Shown here: positions 1 through 8,906 of the stretch, one piece after another
Numbering within the stretch: the first letter of the stretch is position 1
Layout: each line of letters starts with the position of its first letter
Assembly: GCA_964036045.1 (NCBI GenBank)
Contig: OZ038388.1
Coordinates: forward strand, 35,418,497 to 35,482,496
Length of the DNA: 64,000 bases
Reading direction: 5' to 3'
Origin: Eutreptiella sp. 'Long Island Sound 2002'
Lineage: Eukaryota; Euglenozoa; Euglenophyceae; Eutreptiales; Eutreptiaceae
The notes under the pieces: generated by a model
The model's input: only the letters and a program-made list of their open reading frames with translations
What the model was told of the DNA's origin: nothing
The model's database searches: none
Program-made: the position numbers and the translations under genes

Positions 1-390
1 CCACTCCTCGGGCACAGGAACACTGGGGCCCGGAGGGTCCCAGGTCCACACCCAGTGAACCCCAGCAGGGGTGAGCCGGGGGGCGCGCCGCATGGAGCGG
101 CGGGGCACGCCTGGAAGCGTGGCGCCTCCTGATCCGAACCACAGGGCAGGAGTTGCAGTTGGAGTCTGCAAGATACAGGCCCCATGGAACGGAACCCACG
201 TCGGCGTGGTCAACCCAGCCGGCCGTCCGTGCTCATACGCCGTGTTGACGTACGAGGGCAGCGACGGAGGCGGGTTGCTGGGGAGACGTGGGGTTTGTGG
301 GGGGACTGGCACAGGCACTGCAAAAGCAGCAGCTGGCGCAGTCGCTGGAGGAGAGGCCGAACGGCGGGGCACACTCTTCTTTTTAACCAT
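1..390 (-). CDS. LINE ORF1, N-terminal part, second copy (partial)
   Basis: An open frame starts at the ATG at 390-388 with MVKKKSVPRR and runs off the window edge. It matches the frame starting at 41299 in LINE A almost residue for residue. The visible part is rich in Pro, Ala and Thr and contains aromatic-containing stretches such as GLTTPTWVPFHGA and GVHWVWTWDPPGPS. No known domain is recognised. Two nearly identical copies that both keep this frame open support it as real coding sequence. The remainder lies outside the window. Confidence 0.6.
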   Translation of the reverse strand, partial: MVKKKSVPRRSASPPATAPAAAFAVPVPVPPQTPRLPSNPPPSLPSYVNTAYEHGRPAGLTTPTWVPFHGACILQTPTATPALWFGSGGATLPGVPRRSMRRAPRLTPAGVHWVWTWDPPGPSVPVPEEW

Positions 391-1423
391 ACTGCTGACA
401 AGAAAAAGAATAAAAAAAAAATAAAAAAAAAGAGACGAAAAGAACAAGTTATGCAAGCTGAAGGGAGTGGTCTGACAGATTGGAACAAGTCGGGGCGATA
501 TCTGAAGCGCGCACGTGCGCTTTGTCTGAGACCAGGGGGGAAAGCAAGAAGACCCAAAAAGAGTGCCTGACTTGAAAACTCTGCTGTTTGTTGACTGTTT
601 AACCACAGACTGTTTTTTTGCAATAGTCCAGAGAGAGGTAGGAATAGGCGGAGTGTGACTGACTGTACACTGCTGACTGAAAACACTGTTGCGCCTGAGT
701 GTAGTAGATACTGGAAGGATAGTTGGTTTTGAGACCCTAAGGTTAGGTTTGTATGGCACTGCCTGCACTGGAGTTGGTACCCCAGCAAATCTGTGCGTTC
801 GTCAACCTGCACAATCACTATATCAGACGGATGCAATATCGTCGACGCGCTGGGCCAAAATGAAGTAAATCGAACTTGTGAGTCGACTGAACGAATGGCC
901 GAAGCATCAAAGGGGGACTATGAAGACTGAAGTCAATGGGAGACTATGAAGACCAGGAAGATGAGTACTGCAGACTGAGGCCCTTCAAAAAGATGCGATC
1001 TGCCTGAAGAACGAAAACCGTCCTGCGTCGTCCCCAACGCGCGAATTGGAGGATGAGCAAGGAGTACAACAAGATCCAGCCGAAGTGCAGAAGAGAATGA
1101 GGACAGCGCCAACGCGTCTGAAAGGAATTCGAGTACAACACGTAGCTGTGGACCTCAAGCAGGGCAGCGTCGAAGCCTTGAAGAGCGACAGCGACCTGAT
1201 GGGAGTCTGATGGATCGTAGGAGTGAGGAGTCGTCAACAACGACAAGATCGGCACCAATCACGACACCGCAGCGTCGAGGAGCCACGACGACGCAACGAA
1301 GTACGCCCGCGAGGTCTTCGACGAGGGGGGAGTGAAGTGGACCCACAATCCTAAGCTCCAAAGGTTAAAAAGGTTTTGACAGATCAACACATTGATGTCA
1401 TTTTACTGGCATGCATGTCATTT

Positions 1424-1487
1424 GCTGATGCATGATGATCATGATTTGGATGGTCGCTGATGCATGATGATCATGATTTGGATGGTC
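1424..1487. repeat. Two 32-bp tandem repeats in the LINE leader
   Basis: Two adjacent 32-bp units (1424-1455 and 1456-1487) begin GCTGATGCATGATGATC and contain the palindromes TGCATGATGATCATGATTT and TGATCA. The same pair occurs at 42340-42403 in the other copy, where the second unit has two changes. Tandem repeats in a LINE 5' leader are often promoter modules, but that role is only an inference here. Confidence 0.8.
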
Positions 1488-1796
1488 ATTTATACTGATT
1501 TTGCATCATTGCAACCCTGTGTCTCTAAGGCTATTGGAGTCGCTTTTACTACTATTTAACACAGTTTCGTGCTATGCGCCCCTCTTTGAGTGGGAGCCTT
1601 TGTGGGCTATTGGCGCTATCCATTCTTTTGCTCTTGGTAGGAAATACCCATGGTGGTCACATGTGCACAACACAAATAACAAGCAAAGGGCAATAGAGAA
1701 AGCAAACACGCAAAGCGTTGTAAAGTAAACGAAGTGAATGGGAAACTGCGAGTGTAAATAAGTCAGTGGTTTGTCACATACTCTGTGTTTGTACAG

Positions 1797-1811
1797 GTAG
1801 GTAGGTAGGTA
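1797..1811 (-). repeat. (TACC)n tract at the LINE A 3' end
   Basis: The plus strand reads GTAGGTAGGTAGGTA, which is (TACC)n on the minus strand. It abuts exactly the point where the second LINE copy begins (1796). Many LINEs end in a short microsatellite instead of poly(A), so this is taken as the 3' terminus of LINE A. Confidence 0.6.
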
Positions 1812-3100
1812 TCTTCGGGAGCTCGGGATGCCTCCTTTGACATTGCAGGAAGAAGGTCTTACCAAGAAGACGTCCTGTCCCTCCCACCGCCCTATGTCAG
1901 GTGCCTCTTGAGCCGCTCCCGCATGTGCTTGGGAAGGCATTGTCGCGGCCACCCGGTCCATGTGTCCCAGGTGGGAGGGTGTCCCCACATGTGTCCATGG
2001 GTAGGGCCACATGCCCCCTCCTTTGGGCGGCAGCTCTGGGGGCTGCCCAGCCGTGTGGAGTATCTCTCACCACAAGGGGTATTGCTCCCGCTAGTCTACG
2101 GTACGACCGCCTCACCCTTGTGATTTGAGTTGCGGGGCCACTCTGCTTGGCAGGTGACCCCCTCCTGGACTGTGTACTGGCTCGCCTGTCACCGGTTGCT
2201 TCCATGGCTCCGGGTGATGTTTGCCATGGTCCCCGATGCAGCCTGGCCGGGCTCGGACCAATGGCCTTGGAGTACCGCTCCTGCCAATGGCCCGGTGGGT
2301 CGGCTGGGTCGCCCCAGTGCGTCCGACCCATGGGGTATTGGTTCTTTCCTGTCCCTCGGCCGCCCTACGTGTGTGCAGTGTCCTGGGCTGCTTGGCTCCT
2401 GTTCACCGGTGTGCCCGCGCGGTTTGCTGTGTTGCGTCTGCGGTGTTCTGGGCCACTTGGCTCCTGTTCACCGGTGTGCTCGCTAGGTGTGTTGTGTGGC
2501 GTGTGCGGTGTCCTGGGCCACTTGGCTCCCGTTCTCCGGTGTGCGCGCTGTGTGCGGTGCGCGCGTGCCATGGGTGGTTGTGTCCCTCTTCCTCCCCCCT
2601 TGATTTTCATTTTTTTTAAAGAAAAGGAAACTGCAGGCACGGGCACAGGCAGCTGGTGCGGCGGTGCAACAGTGTTGTGTCCTCTGGCGTGTGTCGTCGG
2701 TGCTGTGGCGGCGGTCGCGCCCCAGGGCCGCGGCTCGCGCGTCCTGATGTACACGGGCTTGGGTCAGGGTGGGTTTGGTGAGGTGTCTCTTTGCTTCTGG
2801 AGCTGGCTGGTTAGGCGGCTGTGTGGGCTGTGGGTGTGGGCTGTGGTTACGTTGTTCCCTCGGCGGGCCTGGTTAGGAGTCAAGGGTTAGCGGTTTCGGG
2901 GTGTGGCTCGGGTTTGATTTGTGTTTGGGTTTTGGCTCGGTTAGGCGGTTGCAACGGTAGCGGGCCTGGGTTCGGTGTTTTTGGGCGTAGTGGTGCTCGT
3001 TGTCGTGTGCGTTGGCGTCCTTCGGCGTCCGGTTCGTTTGGTGACTTTTGGGCGGGGCCTGGCGTGGCGCCCCGTGGTGGTGGTTTGCTGGGTAACGGGG
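1812..3100 (-). other. LINE A 3' non-coding region
   Basis: This lies between the end of ORF6 and the (TACC)n end. Open frames here overlap one another and have simple composition. It contains a 65-bp tandem repeat (2381-2571) and an A-rich stretch on the minus strand near 2608-2620. No gene is recognised. Confidence 0.5.
2381..2571. repeat. Three copies of a 65-bp tandem repeat
   Basis: Copies start at 2381, 2446 and 2511. Each begins T(C/T)CTGGGC, continues CTTGGCTCC and contains CCGGTGTGC. The units differ by a few substitutions. They lie in the LINE 3' region. Confidence 0.8.
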
Positions 3101-4034
3101 TTAGGTGGCGGCGCCGCTGGCCGAGGGGTCAGGCGCGTCGTGTTGTGTGGTGCGCACGGCTCCTGGGGTGCTGTGGGTGCCGCCGGTGTCGGTGCGCCGA
3201 CGCTTGTGGGGTGGTGAGGGGGTGTGTTTGTGCGGGGCTGGGCTTTGGGTGATGTCCCACAGGCGGATGCCGTCTTGCTGTGTCTCCTGGAGGGTCTCCC
3301 GCAGGTGCCTAAGGACATACGGGTGGTCCTGGGGCGCGGGGAGGTTGCGGGGGTGGACTCCCAGGGGTTGGAGCGCATCGGCCAGCATGGCTTCCCATGC
3401 GGCCTGCGGCATCCACCCCCCCCGCCGGCCGGAGGCGGCAGTTCTCCACCGACCCCTTGCGGGGCCGATGGACCAGGCCCTCGAGGGAGGGCTCTCCCCG
3501 GGCCCACTTTCGCAGCTCCCAGAGCTGCGTGTGGGTCCAGCGCTGCCACCATTGTCCCTGGGCGGGCCTGCGGTCTTGGGCGGAGGAGTGGGCGTGGGTG
3601 GGTGTGACGGGGTCGTGGGGACCGGTGGCGGTGGCGGGCCTGGCGGATTCCTCGTAGTCCTGTTCCGTGGGGGTGCGCGGGGAGTGGGGGCGCGCGCGGA
3701 TGTGGACCCGCGGGTGTGCGCGCACGGTCTCCGCCTCGGGGTTGGGCGGGGACTCGCGGCGGCGGCGGTAGTGGGGCATGCGCTGCATGTGGGCTGTCAT
3801 CGGGGGTTGGTAGGGGGGCGGGGATGCTGCTGGCGGACCCTGGCGTCCTTCTGGCCTGGTCAGGGGGCGGTCCGTGGGCCTGGGGTGCGGGGTTTGGGAG
3901 GTGGCGGGACGAGGTGCGTCGTGCTTCAGCTAGCTCCGCTGTGAAGGTGGTGGCGGCGGCGTCGGTGACGGTGGGGGGGCGCCGTGCTGGGCGCTGCTGC
4001 CTCCGGGCCTGGGACGGCTGGGGCCGAATGTCAT
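3101..4034 (-). CDS. LINE ORF6, unknown protein, frameshifted
   Basis: The ATG at 4034-4032 overlaps the TGA of ORF5 (ATGA), so translation could couple to ORF5. Coding character moves between frames at runs of C. The MTFGPSRPRP start frame (frame of 4034) shifts to a frame containing FTAELAEARRTSS near 3977, then to the frame with MTAHMQRMPHYRRRR near 3815, and finally to the frame starting MPQAAWEAMLADALQ near 3420, which ends at 3101. A Trp-rich segment, QGQWWQRWTHTQLWELRKWA, is the most distinctive feature. The C-terminal part is Pro/Thr-rich with a basic KRRRT patch. About 290-310 residues would result if the frames are joined. No family is recognised. The frameshifts may be sequence errors in homopolymers. 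Confidence 0.5.
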
Positions 4035-4570
4035 AGAGGACGTCCTCGGGGGGGCGGGCTCGCGCTGCCGTCGTGGCGCCGGGTTTGGACTTGGGTTTGG
4101 GCTTGGCTGCGGGTTGCGGTCGTGGCGCGCTGACGGGTTTGGGTGGCTGTTTGGCGGCGGTCTTGGGTCTCGGCTGGGTCGCGGGTGTGGGCCTCGTCGG
4201 GGCGTGGGCCTTGGCGGCGGTGGGGTTGCTCGCAGTGGGGGCGGGTTTGGGGGCCCGTTTGGGAGGTGTCCTTCGCGGCCTGGGGGGTGGAGTGCTGGAT
4301 GAGGACGTGGTGGTGGTGGTGGATGAGGTGGTCGTGGTGGTGGAGGTTGTGGAGTCGGAGGCGGGAGAGAGGGCTGTGGGAGACGGCGGAGGGTCCTGGG
4401 CTTTGGGGGCGGGCGGATGATGCTGGGTCCTGTAAGTAGCGAGAATGAGCCCGCAGGTTCGGGCACCGGGCGTGTGCGCCCCTTTCCCCTGGTGATCCGT
4501 GCGTGCTGGTGCTGGTGTGGCGGCGTTGTCTCGGCTGCGGGGGCATGTGGGTTACCCAGGGGGTGGCCAT
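4031..4570 (-). CDS. LINE ORF5, His/Gln/Thr-rich protein
   Basis: The proposed start is ATG at 4570 (MATPWVTHMPPQPRQRR), overlapping the last codons of ORF4, whose TAA is at 4554-4552. The frame stays open for 179 codons to the TGA at 4033-4031. The product is low-complexity and basic, with an HHHDHLIHHHHH stretch and many Gln, Thr and Arg residues toward the C-terminus. It resembles a nucleic-acid-binding tail by composition only. No domain is recognised. Its neighbours on both sides overlap it by a few bases, which supports its being part of a packed series of ORFs. Confidence 0.4.
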   Translation of the reverse strand: MATPWVTHMPPQPRQRRHTSTSTHGSPGERGAHARCPNLRAHSRYLQDPASSARPQSPGPSAVSHSPLSRLRLHNLHHHDHLIHHHHHVLIQHSTPQAAKDTSQTGPQTRPHCEQPHRRQGPRPDEAHTRDPAETQDRRQTATQTRQRATTATRSQAQTQVQTRRHDGSASPPPRGRPL

Positions 4571-5297
4571 ATCTGCTCCGGGACGTGCGGGTGTGTTTGC
4601 TGGAGGTAGTCGAGGGTCTGGAAGAAGCATCGCTGGATGCCGGGCATGTCCTCCTCTGTGAGGTGGGGGTAGTTTTGGATGGGGGTGTCTGGGCCCGGCC
4701 ACAGCAGCGCCATGAGGCGGGCTGCCACCATGTATGGGCAGAGCTGTAGGGTGGTGGAGCAGGGGGGGGTGGGTCCCCTGCGGATTGGGGGGGCTTCCCT
4801 CTGCTGGGGGCGCAGCGTGACCACCCACACCCATCGGTCCGTGGGGATCCCCCAGGTCCGTTGGGTCCACTTGGCGAGGCAATACATCGCCCTACCAAGG
4901 CCCTGGCAGCTGCTGCGGATGGAGAGCAGCGTGTCCAGGGATTTGCGTTCCCACGTGCACCAGATGTGGGGGTCGCCCGGGTCGTCCCCCCTGGCGTACG
5001 TGTCGGGGCCTGGGTTGTGTGGGGGGGGGGGGTGTAGTCGGCGGGGAGGAGGGAGTCGGTGCCGTGTACCACCGAGTGGTTGGTGGGTGCGTGGTAGTGG
5101 GTGGTGGAGAGGGTGTAGTGCAGATTGTACATGAGGGTCATGTACGTGGAGCGGGCGGGCTGCCGCTCGTCGGGGGTGGGGATGTCCCCCGGGACGTGGT
5201 GCCTGAAGTTGCTCAGGGAGGCCATCCGGGCTACCCATGTTTCCCGCTCCCACTCTTTGGTGTTGTCGGGGGTGGCGCCGGGTGGGGGGTGGGCCAT
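4552..5297 (-). CDS. LINE ORF4, unknown protein, one frameshift
   Basis: It starts at the ATG at 5297 (MAHPPPGATPDNTKEWER), only 12 bases after the TAG of ORF3. The N-terminal part, including WVARMASLSNFRHHVPGD and TYMTLMYNLHYTLSTTHYH, is in one frame. At the C-run near 5021-5030 coding continues in the next frame with IWCTWERKSLDTLLSIRSS, LGRAMYCLAKW and CPYMVAARLMALLWPGPD, ending at the TAA at 4554-4552. The composition is that of a folded globular protein of about 245 residues with many Trp, Leu and Tyr. No family is recognised. The shift at a run of ten C may be an assembly error. Confidence 0.5.
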
Positions 5298-5309
5298 GTC
5301 GGGCTCGTG

Positions 5310-5850
5310 CTAGCGGGTGCTGCCCTTGGTGTCCACCCGCCCCGGCACGGGGTGTCCGACTAGGTGTCGCCCCCAGTCGATGGGGGGCACCCAGATCCGG
5401 CTCCCCGTGGGGGGCGGGCTCTCGCCGTCTGGGGTGGCGCGTGGGGGGCGGTCGTGTCGGGCGACGTGGAGGAAGGCGTCGAAGTAGAAGTCTCTGACGC
5501 CTTCCCCCAGGGTGGCCGCCTGGACCAGGGTGGCCGCCCGGATGCGGGTGCTGGTGCCGGAGGTGCGGAGGCAGAGCACGACGTCGTGTTCCCCGAGTCC
5601 CCGGAGGTGCTGCCGTACCGCTGCGGGGTCGCGCAGGGCGTAGGGTTCGGCCGGTGCGGCGGCTGGTGGTGCGGGGTGTGATGGGGGGGGTGGTGTGGGT
5701 TGGGGGGGGTGGTCGTCGCTGTCGCGCGTGGGGTCCGGTGATGGGGTCTCTTGTGGCGGTCGCGGGAGGGGGGATTCGCGGTGGCGTGTGGTGGCGGGGG
5801 TATCGACGTCAATTGGCTGGTGCTGGCTGCCGCGTGTTGCGTCCGTGGCC
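5310..5850 (-). CDS. LINE ORF3, C-terminal part (beyond the gypsy-1 insertion)
   Basis: This continues ORF3 after gypsy-1. Reading through one copy of the target site gives RDQATDATRGSQ, followed by a Pro-rich linker and then a well-formed domain: EPYALRDPAAVRQHLRGLG, EHDVVLCLRTSGTSTRIRA, GVRDFYFDAFLHVARHD, and the end DTKGSTR followed by TAG at 5312-5310. The frame agrees with the segment ending RDQAK on the other side of the insertion. The domain is not recognised. ORF4 starts 12 bases downstream. Confidence 0.5.
5846..5850. repeat. Gypsy-1 target-site duplication, left copy (TGGCC)
   Basis: TGGCC immediately precedes the left LTR and is repeated at 17236-17240 immediately after the right LTR. 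Five bases is the usual size for this superfamily. Confidence 0.9.
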
Positions 5851-6635
5851 AGAAAAGCTTATAGTGGTTTCAACACTGTGTTTTTGCTTCTCCTGCTGCT
5901 TGCTGCTGGTGTAGGGTTTCCTGCTGGTTGTTTTGGAGATGAAAAAATTTTGTTTGCTGAAATACAGTCAATCCAGGATAGCCCAAGCCAGAAGTATGCA
6001 AGGAGAAGAGAATCAGGATCAAAGCATGAAGGGCTGCAGTGTAAACAGTGAAAGATGAAAGGATATTCACAGAAACCGCAACTCAGGTCAAATCGGATTG
6101 CATATTCACAAAGATAGCCGAAATGTTTTGGAAAAGAGTTGGAAAGCTGCCCCATGGTCACTCTATCTCCACAGTGCCATCTCAGGAGATGTGCACTCTT
6201 TGTTTTGGGTCCCATATGTGCTGAGGTGGCAGGGCATGTGGCGATGAGGTCACTGCCATGTCACATGGGATCTTCCTACTTAGCTAGGCTGACCGGGAAT
6301 TGAACCCAGGACCTCTCAAAAAGAGGTGCCCAGCCCCCTAGGGTGCATACCACTAGGACAGCTAAGAATTCATGAAAAAACATAGATAAATTCATAGGCT
6401 CTGCCCTGGATATGTCAGTACTCAGTCAACTCAGGAAAAGATGATTTGCCTCACATTGGAAGGGGATTAAGGGGTCCACTCCATATCCTGATTGGGTGTT
6501 TGGTTCCATAGGTCAAAATGTGTTATCACCACTTTTGGTAGGGCCAATACTAAGATAGAAATGCCTGGATGCTCAGTGCATCCCTAATACAACTAGGGTA
6601 TGCCTCAAAGCATTGGAAAAGCACTTTTTCTTACT
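5851..6635 (-). repeat. Gypsy-1 3' LTR (left)
   Basis: On the minus strand the LTR runs AGTAAGAAAAAG...CTTTTCT. It matches 16450-17235 with about 20 substitutions and one indel. The ends are AG/CT instead of the usual TG/CA; the boundaries are fixed by the TSD outside and by the polypurine tract inside. Confidence 0.95.
6279..6366 (-). other. tRNA-like segment inside the gypsy-1 LTR
   Basis: On the minus strand there is an A-box-like TGTCCTAGTGG and a B-box-like GGTTCAATTCC at tRNA-like spacing, with a hairpin (ACCTC, T-run, GAGGT) between them. The outer bases CTTAGCT and AGCTAAG can pair. The same segment is at 16879-16966 in the other LTR. No convincing 7-bp acceptor stem or anticodon arm is present, so it is called tRNA-like, not a tRNA gene. 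It may act as a pol III promoter or be a SINE relic. Confidence 0.45.
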
Positions 6636-6645
6636 CCCCCCTTGT
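6636..6645 (-). promoter_or_regulatory. Gypsy-1 polypurine tract
   Basis: On the minus strand ACAAGGGGGG immediately precedes the 3' LTR start AGTAAG. This is the expected place and composition for the plus-strand primer of reverse transcription. Gypsy-2 has CCAGGGGGG at the equivalent place. Confidence 0.8.
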
Positions 6646-7925
6646 GCTGTGGTGGCCACCAATGTCGCACTTTAGGAAAAAGGGATTTTTTCTTGGCCTT
6701 TCCTTGGTTTCCACATCTACTTTAAAATACCTATAGTTTCCCTCACACAGAAAAATGGGCGCTCACCATGGCTGGCGCTCTTTTGCTGCTCTGTTTGTAA
6801 CATTTCCTACAGAAGACTCCGCGCTCATGGCGCTGCCGGGGCTCCTTTGGCTTGGTTGGGTTAGTTTGGGAGCATGCCAAATAATGTGCAAGTGCATCCC
6901 TCCCTCAAAGACGCAGCGCGACACAAACCCAACGCAAGACACAATATACACACCCGCATGGGTTCTCGTAAACCTGCTGGCGACCTGTGACCTGTTTTAG
7001 GGCATGGGAGTCGTAAAAAAAAATTAAACTGCCCCTTGGTGGGGTCTTGGGTTCTGCTCAGTCTCTCCAGGCTGCTGCGTTTCGGCCCGAACACGGCCTA
7101 CTCAGCGAGGCTGCGTGTGGGTATCTGCAGAGGCAGGAATGGGATAATTATCGACGAATCCACGCAAAAGCGAAGCGACGACACCAAAATCCGTCAAATG
7201 ACGGCCTAGAATTTTTCTAAGACAACACCCCTGAGCAGAATCCAATTGTACATCAGAAGCACATTTTTATAAAAATTATAGTCATCTCTAGAATTTTTAA
7301 ATCAAGAAATTCCTACGCATAAAAAGGCGGCGCGCAGGAGCGGCTCCTAGCGAAGCGCCGGAAAATGCAGAAATAATGGCATTATAAACGTATGTCTCAC
7401 GTAGTCTTGAAAATGACGAGACACACATTAATAAATAAACATACAGATTCCACCCACACTAATAGAAGTATCAAAAATCCAAGAATTCGAAAATCAACGA
7501 AAAGACTTCAATGAATCAGGTATAACCTACAGGTATGCTCGTCTCGTATGCCGCATACCCATTGCTCGTCTCGTGTCTCCGTGAACGAGTCTTGTAGCAG
7601 CGCTAACAACGATAGAACGCGATAGAGGGATTGATTAGAAAGATTGCAGATGATTAGAGGTCAGATCAGGGTGATTAGACATACACACAAGTGCAGAGCG
7701 ACGTTCTTCGCTTGCGCCCCGTTTTTCCCCTCACCTTGCTTCACTCTCCAGCGGTAGGTAAGGTAGGTACGCCCAGGTGGGGCCACCCCCTGGTGGTGTT
7801 CGTGATTGCGGATAAGATGGGCAGGTTTGCCCAACACAGTGGTGCATGCTCGTGCATTCACACACGCATTAAAGGGTAGGCCACGCGAAGTGCGCACGGT
7901 AAACCTTGTTTAGGCTACCGAGGGG

Positions 7926-7959
7926 CTCCTCGGTACGTTCTTTAAGAGAACCTGAGGAG
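7926..7959. promoter_or_regulatory. Conserved hairpin in the gypsy-1 3' region
   Basis: CTCCTCGG (7926-7933) pairs with CTGAGGAG (7952-7959), and GTTCT pairs with AGAAC inside it. The same structure occurs at 25856-25889 in gypsy-2, where the outer stem is perfect. It lies in the conserved non-coding block. A role in RNA export, packaging or 3' processing is only inference. Confidence 0.5.
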
Positions 7960-8906
7960 TCCCTTAACGCTTGCTTGCTTGACAGGGGAGCTGATCCTTC
8001 AGCGTGTTTGCGGACAGTGTATTATAGGTCACACTGAGAAGCGTATAATACGTGGAGTGTGGCTTGGTTCCTCCGCCGCAAACACCCCTTCATTTGCCTT
8101 TGCTTTACAGCTGGGCAGGTAGAGTGATTGGTGCAGCAGCATACCATTTTTTTCATGCCCTGCTAAACAAGGGCGCAGATCACACAATCAAGTAACTCCG
8201 CCTCTGCCTGTGGCAGAGCAGGGAGTCCAACTTCATCGACATCTGCGCCGTGCACGCAAAAAGAGCACCTCTTCCCTCCAAGCCCTAGCAGGGGAAACGC
8301 GTTGTGGCGTCCCCTGTTAGGCCACAGTTGCTTAGCAGCGCTGTGTTCTCTTGTCTTCTTCACAGGAGGGTTGTTAGGACCCACGACATGTTCTTCAACA
8401 ACACCCAGTAGAGTGTGCGTGTTGGAGTGGTAGTGCTGAGTGGGGGCTTGAGCCAGTTGCAGCAGTGCTCGCCCACCAGGATGGTTCCACTGTAGGGTGT
8501 GTAGGACCTGTAGTGCGTGTGTCACTGTCCCACCCGTTTCCTGCAATTTTAGCAGGGTTGGTGGGCTGTGGCAGTGGTTAGGTCAGTGTTTTGGCCACTT
8601 AGCAAAACGGCGTTTTCATGCCTTCGTAGCTTTTGGCCACCCCTCCCTGTAGTAGACAGATAGGTAGGGAAAACAATACCTGGATTAGTACGCTGGGTAT
8701 TCCCCAAAGGTTTTGCGCCAGCACAGAAGTTTGGGGGCTTACGGGAGGGGAGACCCGGGGCGTACCCCGTGGCATCAATAAGCCAACCCTCCAGGTTTAG
8801 CAAGCGTGCAGACTTGGGTATAATTAGGACACCACTTCTGCGGCTTGCTCTCAGGACCTTAGGAATAGCACAGTAACACATACGCTTAGGCAGGTAAGGG
8901 TAAGGT

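Larger units (their letters stand above)
1..1796 (-). mobile_element. 5' end of a second giant LINE copy (partial)
   Basis: This segment is about 98% identical by eye to 40910-42712, in the same orientation. Read on the minus strand it starts at 1796 with CTGTACAAACACAG and carries a 1.4-kb leader (1796-391) followed by the start of ORF1 (390 downward). It directly follows the 3' end of LINE A, so the two copies are head to tail. The copy runs off the window at position 1. Differences from the other copy are scattered substitutions plus a short indel near 940-950. No ORF of its own is evident in the leader. Confidence 0.75.
6636..8906 (-). other. Gypsy-1 3' non-coding region with a conserved block
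   Basis: About 2.3 kb lies between pol and the 3' LTR. The part nearest pol (7866-8906) matches 25796-26854 of gypsy-2 at roughly nine bases in ten, which is higher than the match between the two pol genes. The part nearest the LTR (6636-7865) shows no equivalent match. Short open frames occur on the minus strand (8935-8549 and 8546-8163), but they break against gypsy-2. No gene is called. Confidence 0.7.

Noticed and set aside
2147-2890. Long plus-strand frames in the GC-rich LINE region (also 3105-3944, 35671-36759, 40269-41366)
   Set aside because: They mirror minus-strand coding, have Gly/Val/Trp/Cys-biased composition expected from reading the complement of Pro/His-rich codons, and lack domains.
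6279-6366. A true tRNA gene in the gypsy-1 LTR
   Set aside because: Box motifs are present, but no 7-bp acceptor stem and no normal anticodon arm can be drawn.
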